Of a DNA stretch of 64,000 bases, positions 59,783 through 64,000 are shown one piece after another. The DNA is from Vibrio campbellii CAIM 519 = NBRC 15631 = ATCC 25920 (GTDB lineage Bacteria > Pseudomonadota > Gammaproteobacteria > Enterobacterales > Vibrionaceae): positions 1,240,001 to 1,304,000 of the forward strand of contig NZ_CP015864.1 of assembly GCF_002163755.1 (NCBI RefSeq), given 5' to 3'. The notes below the pieces were generated by a model, which ran no database searches, was not told the DNA's origin, and saw only the letters and a list, made by a program, of their open reading frames with translations. Numbering within the stretch: position 1 is the stretch's first letter; the number at the start of each line of letters is the position of its first letter. The translations under genes were made by a program, and so were the position numbers.

Positions 59783-60564
59783 AACTTGATTTCACCGAGC
59801 ACACCAAGTGTGATGGCTTGTTGGTGTTTGTTGATGTATTCAATATCCTGCAAATACGCTCGGTGATGACCTTCTTCCAAATTAGCTTGGAACTGAGCAT
59901 CACCGCTGGCGGCCATTGCGCGCATGTGATCAACTAAAGCCGTCAAACGTAATGTCATCATTTCCACTAATTCTTCACGCTCTAATCGGCTGCAACCATA
60001 GGCATCGCAAAAGATCTTCGCTCGACGAATTTGCTCTTCCAGTGTACCCATTTTGTCATTTTTATCGGTTTTGAAGGGTACCCAACCGTAAATCGAAAAA
60101 GCAATATCCCAGATACGTGGGGCTGGGTGCGCCGTATCAAAATCAAATACCCCCACTACAACATCGTCTTCTAACGCCACGTTATAAGGCATGAAATCAC
60201 CATGACAGATCACCTCTTGCGGCGAGCGGGCGGGTAGCATCCAATGATGCACATCTTGTGTATTTTTCTTGAGGAAACTTTCTGATGCATCATGAAAACG
60301 ACGAAGCAACTTTGCTGCAGATTTCAATGCGGTCAGTGAGGCAATTTCACCTTCGAGCGGATAATTGTAGGTTTCTCCTTCCACGAAAGTCAGTAGCTCT
60401 TTTCCACCCTCAATTGCAATCGCCTTTGGGCATGCCGTAAAGCCATGACTATGTAGGTGTTGGAGTAATTGATGAACTGTCATTGTCCAATGACTGGCAG
60501 GTCGACTGACTCGATCCCCCTTGCGATAAATGGCATTCTCCCCGCCCCCTTCTAACGCTTCCAT
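59779..60564 (-). CDS. Aminoglycoside-phosphotransferase-fold kinase
   Basis: From the ATG at 60564 (AAGGAG six bases upstream) the protein has 261 residues. The APH/choline-kinase motifs are present: VICHGDFMPYNVALEDD (Brenner motif HGDxxxxN) and VVGVFDFDTAHPAPRIWDIA (metal-binding DFD). It transfers phosphate from ATP to a small molecule; the substrate may be an antibiotic, choline, homoserine or a sugar, and this cannot be told from sequence. An ATG at 60630 gives a longer form without family-like sequence. Confidence 0.88.
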   Translation of the reverse strand: MEALEGGGENAIYRKGDRVSRPASHWTMTVHQLLQHLHSHGFTACPKAIAIEGGKELLTFVEGETYNYPLEGEIASLTALKSAAKLLRRFHDASESFLKKNTQDVHHWMLPARSPQEVICHGDFMPYNVALEDDVVVGVFDFDTAHPAPRIWDIAFSIYGWVPFKTDKNDKMGTLEEQIRRAKIFCDAYGCSRLEREELVEMMTLRLTALVDHMRAMAASGDAQFQANLEEGHHRAYLQDIEYINKHQQAITLGVLGEIKF

Positions 60565-60729
60565 AACAGCTCCTTGATAGCTAGAGCGCGAGCTCCGTGA
60601 GTGATGACGACATGAAACGTACTCGATCATCTTAGCACTCGAATTCTACTCATGAAGGCTGATAATGTTTCAGATTGTTAGCTTAATCGCAGTCATTATT
60701 TGTCTTGTGATTGAGCCCTAAAATTGCGC

Positions 60730-61599
60730 TTATAAACTTTGCATAACCCAATCAACAAAAGCTTTCACATGAGGCTTTTCTTCATCTCGAATGATCATGT
60801 GATGAGCTCCTCGACTTGGCATCGACCACTCACCGACTTTCACTAATGTGCCTTGCTGCAAGTGATCTTCAACGAGCAAATCACGCACCAACAACACGCC
60901 AAGCTGATTCACAGCAGCTTCAATGGCGAGTAAAGAGTGCTCGAATTCCCCCGTTAGTTTTATGCTTGTGCCTTGATATCCTTGCTGTTCCAGCCAACAT
61001 TGCCAAGTTTCCTGATAGCCACCCGTCGCGAGCTTTGGTAAGCGAATCAAATCGGCCAAATCACGGACAGGATTGAGATGCAAAAAGCCTGGGCTTGCCA
61101 CAACGATCCAGTTTTCTCGCGTCAGTTGAATCGCTTGTTGGCTTTGCCACTCTCCATAACCATTGATGATCTCCACATCCGCAATATCACTGTTACTTGG
61201 CATCGCGTTAGCCGTAGTAGAGACTTTGAAGCTGATTTTAGGATGTTGACGGTTAAAGTCTGCCAAGCGCGGCATGAGCCATTGAGAACAGAAGCTGTGT
61301 GCCACATGTAACGTCAGTTGTGCTTGTTGTTGTCTAGAGAACAGGTGCTGAGTTGCCGCAGATAAGCTTTGGAAAACATGACTTACCACAGGTAAATATC
61401 CATGAGCAGCTTGAGTCAGATTGAGCTGGGCGCCATTACGTTCAAATAAGGTAGCATCCAAATACACTTCGAGGGATTTAACTTGCTGACTCACTGCCGC
61501 ACGAGTGACATTGAGCTCCTCTGCCGCCTTGGTGAAGCTTTGCAATCGAGCGGTCGCTTCAAACGCTTTCAGAGAATTTAATGGCGGTAGGTTTTGCAT
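60730..61599 (-). CDS. LysR-family regulator, GcvA type
   Basis: The 289-residue protein starts MQNLPPLNSLKAFEATARLQ and SFTKAAEELNVTRAAVSQQV, the GcvA/AmpR/DsdC form of the LysR domain. The effector half has FCSQWLMPRLADFNRQHPKI and LGVLLVRDLLVEDHLQQGTL. Regulators of this group often control the divergent neighbour; here that is the phosphotransferase or genes outside the local pair, and no target is shown. It resembles in style the partial regulator at the start of the window. Confidence 0.92.
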   Translation of the reverse strand: MQNLPPLNSLKAFEATARLQSFTKAAEELNVTRAAVSQQVKSLEVYLDATLFERNGAQLNLTQAAHGYLPVVSHVFQSLSAATQHLFSRQQQAQLTLHVAHSFCSQWLMPRLADFNRQHPKISFKVSTTANAMPSNSDIADVEIINGYGEWQSQQAIQLTRENWIVVASPGFLHLNPVRDLADLIRLPKLATGGYQETWQCWLEQQGYQGTSIKLTGEFEHSLLAIEAAVNQLGVLLVRDLLVEDHLQQGTLVKVGEWSMPSRGAHHMIIRDEEKPHVKAFVDWVMQSL

Positions 61600-61668
61600 A
61601 TCAAGCTCCAGACAAACTAGTAGAAGATACTATGACGGAGCTGTGACAAATTAATGAAGGGAAACAAA

Positions 61669-61693
61669 AAAGCCAGCGTCAAACGCTGGCTTT
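61669..61693 (-). terminator. Intrinsic terminator after the OmpA-family gene
   Basis: AAAGCCAGCGT and ACGCTGGCTTT form an 11-bp perfect stem; the minus-strand tail is TTTTGTTTC. Confidence 0.92.
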
Positions 61694-61717
61694 CAAAGTC
61701 ACAGATTCAATAATGAA

Positions 61718-62683
61718 TTATTGAGCAGCTTCTTCAGTTTGGTATTGGAAAGCTGGAACAACAACTTCTACACGACGGTTCTCTTCACGACCTTCGCGAG
61801 TTTCGTTGCTAGCTACTGGGTTAGCTTCACCCATACCTTTAACAGTCATACGGTCTGCAGCGATACCTTCAGCTTGGAAGTGCTCAGCAACTGCTTGTGC
61901 ACGCTTCTCTGTTAGCTGTTGGTTGTAAGCTTCAGAACCAGTTGTGTCACTGTAGCCGTTGATTTCAACTTGAGCTTGTGGGTAAGTGTTCATTAGCTCA
62001 ACAGTACCGTTGAACGCAGAAGCATCTCGTAGTTCAGCGCTTTCTAGGCCGAATTGTACTGTTGTAGATTGAGCTGGGTACTCGTGGTCAACGATGCGAG
62101 TCGCTGGACGAGTTTCAACTACTTCTTCTTGAACTACTGGCTCAGAACCGAACTTGTAGTTGAAGCCGATACCGAAGAAGTCAGCATCCATGTCGTCGAT
62201 GATGTCATCAGACATGTCTTGGTAACGTTGGTACTCAGCGCGTAGGCTCCAGTTGTAGTTGATTTGGTATTCAGCACCTAGAGAGCCAGTTGGTACGAAA
62301 TCTTTCTCGTCACCAGCCATCATGTATGCAGCACCTACTTTAGCGAATAGGTTCCAAGAATCATTTAGTGGTAGGTTGAACTTAGGAGCAAGAGTTAGTG
62401 CCCATAGGTCACCATCAACTGTGTTTAGGCCAGCTTTGTTGAAGTTAGCAGTGAAGTTACCTAGGTAATCTACGCCGTATTCAGCAGCTACGTATTCGTT
62501 GAAGTTGTAACCGATGTGCATGCCAGCAGCAAAGCTATCGTCATCACATGGCGCATCTAGGTGACATGCGTCGTTAAGAGCGTTGTAACCTAGCTTACCG
62601 CCGATGTAAGTGTCAGCAAAAGCAACATTCGACATTACGCCACCAGCTAGAACGGTAGCCACTACAAGAGCGATTTTTTTCAT
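61718..62683 (-). CDS. ompA: OmpA-family outer membrane protein
   Basis: The 321-residue protein has a signal peptide (MKKIALVVATVLAGGVMSNV, AFA), an eight-stranded beta-barrel (DTYIGGKLGYNALNDACHLD, FGIGFNYKFGSE) and a C-terminal OmpA domain (VEINGYSDTTGSEAYNQQLT, EKRAQAVAEHFQAEGI, EGREENRRVEVVVPAF) that binds peptidoglycan. It is a major envelope protein type in vibrios. Codon use is biased toward frequent codons, which indicates high expression. Two Cys in the first extracellular loop (DACHLDAPCDDD) may form a disulfide. It has its own terminator. Confidence 0.93.
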   Translation of the reverse strand: MKKIALVVATVLAGGVMSNVAFADTYIGGKLGYNALNDACHLDAPCDDDSFAAGMHIGYNFNEYVAAEYGVDYLGNFTANFNKAGLNTVDGDLWALTLAPKFNLPLNDSWNLFAKVGAAYMMAGDEKDFVPTGSLGAEYQINYNWSLRAEYQRYQDMSDDIIDDMDADFFGIGFNYKFGSEPVVQEEVVETRPATRIVDHEYPAQSTTVQFGLESAELRDASAFNGTVELMNTYPQAQVEINGYSDTTGSEAYNQQLTEKRAQAVAEHFQAEGIAADRMTVKGMGEANPVASNETREGREENRRVEVVVPAFQYQTEEAAQ

Positions 62684-63254
62684 TATTTTTACCTTTAATG
62701 CGAAGGTGACCCGACTACTCTCTTACCACCTTAAAGCGGTCATCACGACAGTCAGTACCTACACTGTTTCAAGTGATTACAAATTACGTCAACAATCTGA
62801 ACTAATTCACCTTAACGATGTCTTAACTTGAGATTATCCATTAAACCATTGATTAAGATGCTCATCCGAAGATTTTCAAATTTTGAGCACACTGCTTTAC
62901 CAGCGCATGAACAAATTGAGTCAATCTCTTAAAGCACTAAATTCCGAAGCAAGGATTATCCAACTTAATTTGCATACACATAGCAGCTAAAAGAAACTTT
63001 TAGTTGCAGTGCCTACATACAGACCGGATACATATGATTTGTAAATGGTTGAGATTAGATAACTTTTGTGACGTAAATCTCAAAAGTGACTTTAACAGAA
63101 CAACTCTCTTTATCATAAATTAGATTTATTGTCGTAACGATTAGTTTTTCTAATCAATGACCACGTAAGCACCAGAAACTGAAGGATTTTTGTTTTAGGT
63201 GACGAAAAAATTGACACAATCCACACATAAGGCAAGGAAAAAACCTACAAAGAA
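62684..63254. other. Long intergenic region upstream of the OmpA-family gene
   Basis: About 570 bases, AT-rich, with no credible gene on either strand. A plus-strand frame at 62610-62831 is a shadow of the ompA leader. A TTGACG on the minus strand (near 62786) could be part of the ompA promoter; no matching -10 was clear. A long ompA leader or a small RNA could lie here. Confidence 0.4.
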
Positions 63255-63279
63255 CACAGCTCGCGAAGTGCGAGCTGTG
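63255..63279 (-). terminator. Intrinsic terminator after the M14 carboxypeptidase gene
   Basis: CACAGCTCGC and GCGAGCTGTG form a 10-bp perfect stem with a 5-base loop; the minus-strand tail is TTCTTTG. Confidence 0.75.
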
Positions 63280-63290
63280 AACTAAATGGC

Positions 63291-64000
63291 TTAAATCTTG
63301 TCCGAAACCGCCAATGTTGCAGCCAAAACATCTTGTCCAAACAACACGCTACGTTCTGGTGACCAACCGTAAAGTGGATCTGGATGGTTGTTATTATCTT
63401 TGAATGGCATCTCGATTGTGTAAGACAAACACTTGAACTGCTCCGCCACCCAATTAGAGCCAACGGTTAGATTCGCTTTACCCGGCTCATCTTTGTCGTA
63501 GCCGATCTCGTCTTGGAACTCTGGTGTAATCGTCAGAAGTGCCTGTTTAAACGCGTTTTCCAACTCAGCCATGCTTTCATCATAAGAAGGAATACCTTCA
63601 GAGCCCGCCACAAAGTTGTAAGGGATAGCTTCATCACCATGAATATCTAGGAACATATCCACGCCAGTTTCTAGCATGCGCTCACGAACCAAGAAGACTT
63701 CTGGGCTCTTTTCCATTGATGGCGTTTGCCATTCACGGTTTAGGTTTACGCCAACCGCGTTAGTACGTAGGTGACCACGCACACCGCCATCTGGGTTCAT
63801 GTTTGGTACTACGTAAAGTACTGCTTTTTCAAGCAATGCACGCGCAACCGTGTCGTTCTCATCGAGCAGACGTTGGATCATGCCTTCCATAAACCATTCC
63901 GCCATCGTCTCACCCGGGTGTTGGCGCGCAATCATCCAGATTTTCTTTTTACCTTCTTCTGGCTCACCAAACGTCAGCAAGCTCATGTCATTGCCATCTA
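63291..64000 (-). CDS. M14-family zinc carboxypeptidase (5' partial)
   Basis: The reading frame is open to the window edge (codons for DGNDMSLLTFG), so the start lies outside. Zinc ligands are visible: RQHPGETMAEWF (His and Glu) and DMFLDIHGDEAIPY (His). Between them NMNPDGGVRGHLRTNAVGVN, LNREW is typical of cytosolic-carboxypeptidase-like M14 enzymes. YTIEMPFKDN carries the catalytic Glu near the C-terminus. It probably removes C-terminal residues from peptides or proteins. The full length should be about 370 residues, of which about 236 are seen. Confidence 0.9.
   Translation of the reverse strand, partial: DGNDMSLLTFGEPEEGKKKIWMIARQHPGETMAEWFMEGMIQRLLDENDTVARALLEKAVLYVVPNMNPDGGVRGHLRTNAVGVNLNREWQTPSMEKSPEVFLVRERMLETGVDMFLDIHGDEAIPYNFVAGSEGIPSYDESMAELENAFKQALLTITPEFQDEIGYDKDEPGKANLTVGSNWVAEQFKCLSYTIEMPFKDNNNHPDPLYGWSPERSVLFGQDVLAATLAVSDKI

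Overview
The window is a gamma-proteobacterial chromosome segment that looks like a Vibrio of the Harveyi clade (V. parahaemolyticus, V. alginolyticus, V. harveyi or V. campbellii type). The main reason is a complete lateral (swarming) flagellar system with its hallmark genes: lafK, a lateral motY, the proton-type motor pair lafT/lafU, lafS and the flagellin lafA. In V. parahaemolyticus the lateral genes lie on chromosome 2 (established knowledge), so this is probably a second-chromosome segment. The exact species cannot be fixed from the sequence alone. No rRNA, tRNA, CRISPR array, transposase or phage gene was seen.

Layout. 1-2.3 kb: the end of a LysR regulator, a secreted GlyGly-CTERM serine protease and a 40-residue membrane peptide. 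2.3-26 kb: lateral flagellar block A. The leftward operon motY-lafK-fliEFGHIJ faces the rightward run fliMNPQR-flhB-flhA-lafV (a degenerate EAL protein) across a 387-bp AT-rich control region. Then come lafA with its own terminator and fliD-fliS-fliT-fliK-fliL-lafS-lafT-lafU behind a sigma-54-like promoter. 26-37.8 kb: a 12-kb non-flagellar insert. It holds mostly small leftward genes of poorly known function (PhzF-like, bacterial PH domain, Trp-rich, lipoproteins, GFA, tandem DUF3012), a truncated transporter gene, type II isopentenyl-diphosphate isomerase, a CPA1 antiporter and a large DUF2339 membrane protein. 37.8-50.2 kb: lateral flagellar block B, leftward flgBCDEFGHIJKL plus a flagellin-like protein, and rightward flgA-flgM-flgN plus a lytic transglycosylase. 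50.2-64 kb: housekeeping and accessory genes, namely NUDIX, a DUF333 lipoprotein, membrane and YdcF-like proteins, L-serine ammonia-lyase with a POT-type transporter, MntH with a Fur-like palindrome, two LysR regulators, a phosphotransferase, an OmpA-type porin and a partial M14 carboxypeptidase.

How the genes work together. LafK, a sigma-54 activator whose receiver domain lacks the phospho-acceptor Asp, should switch on the basal body, hook and export genes. Sigma-54-like elements sit before fliD and flgB. FlgM should hold the sigma-28 factor LafS until the hook is finished and FlgM is exported; LafS then drives lafA. LafT/LafU with MotY power the motor. FliM lacks the usual N-terminal CheY-binding motif. 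FlgJ lacks its peptidoglycan hydrolase domain, and a separate lytic transglycosylase is encoded with flgN. The degenerate EAL protein between flhA and lafA and the flagellin-like protein after flgL are the least understood parts of the system.
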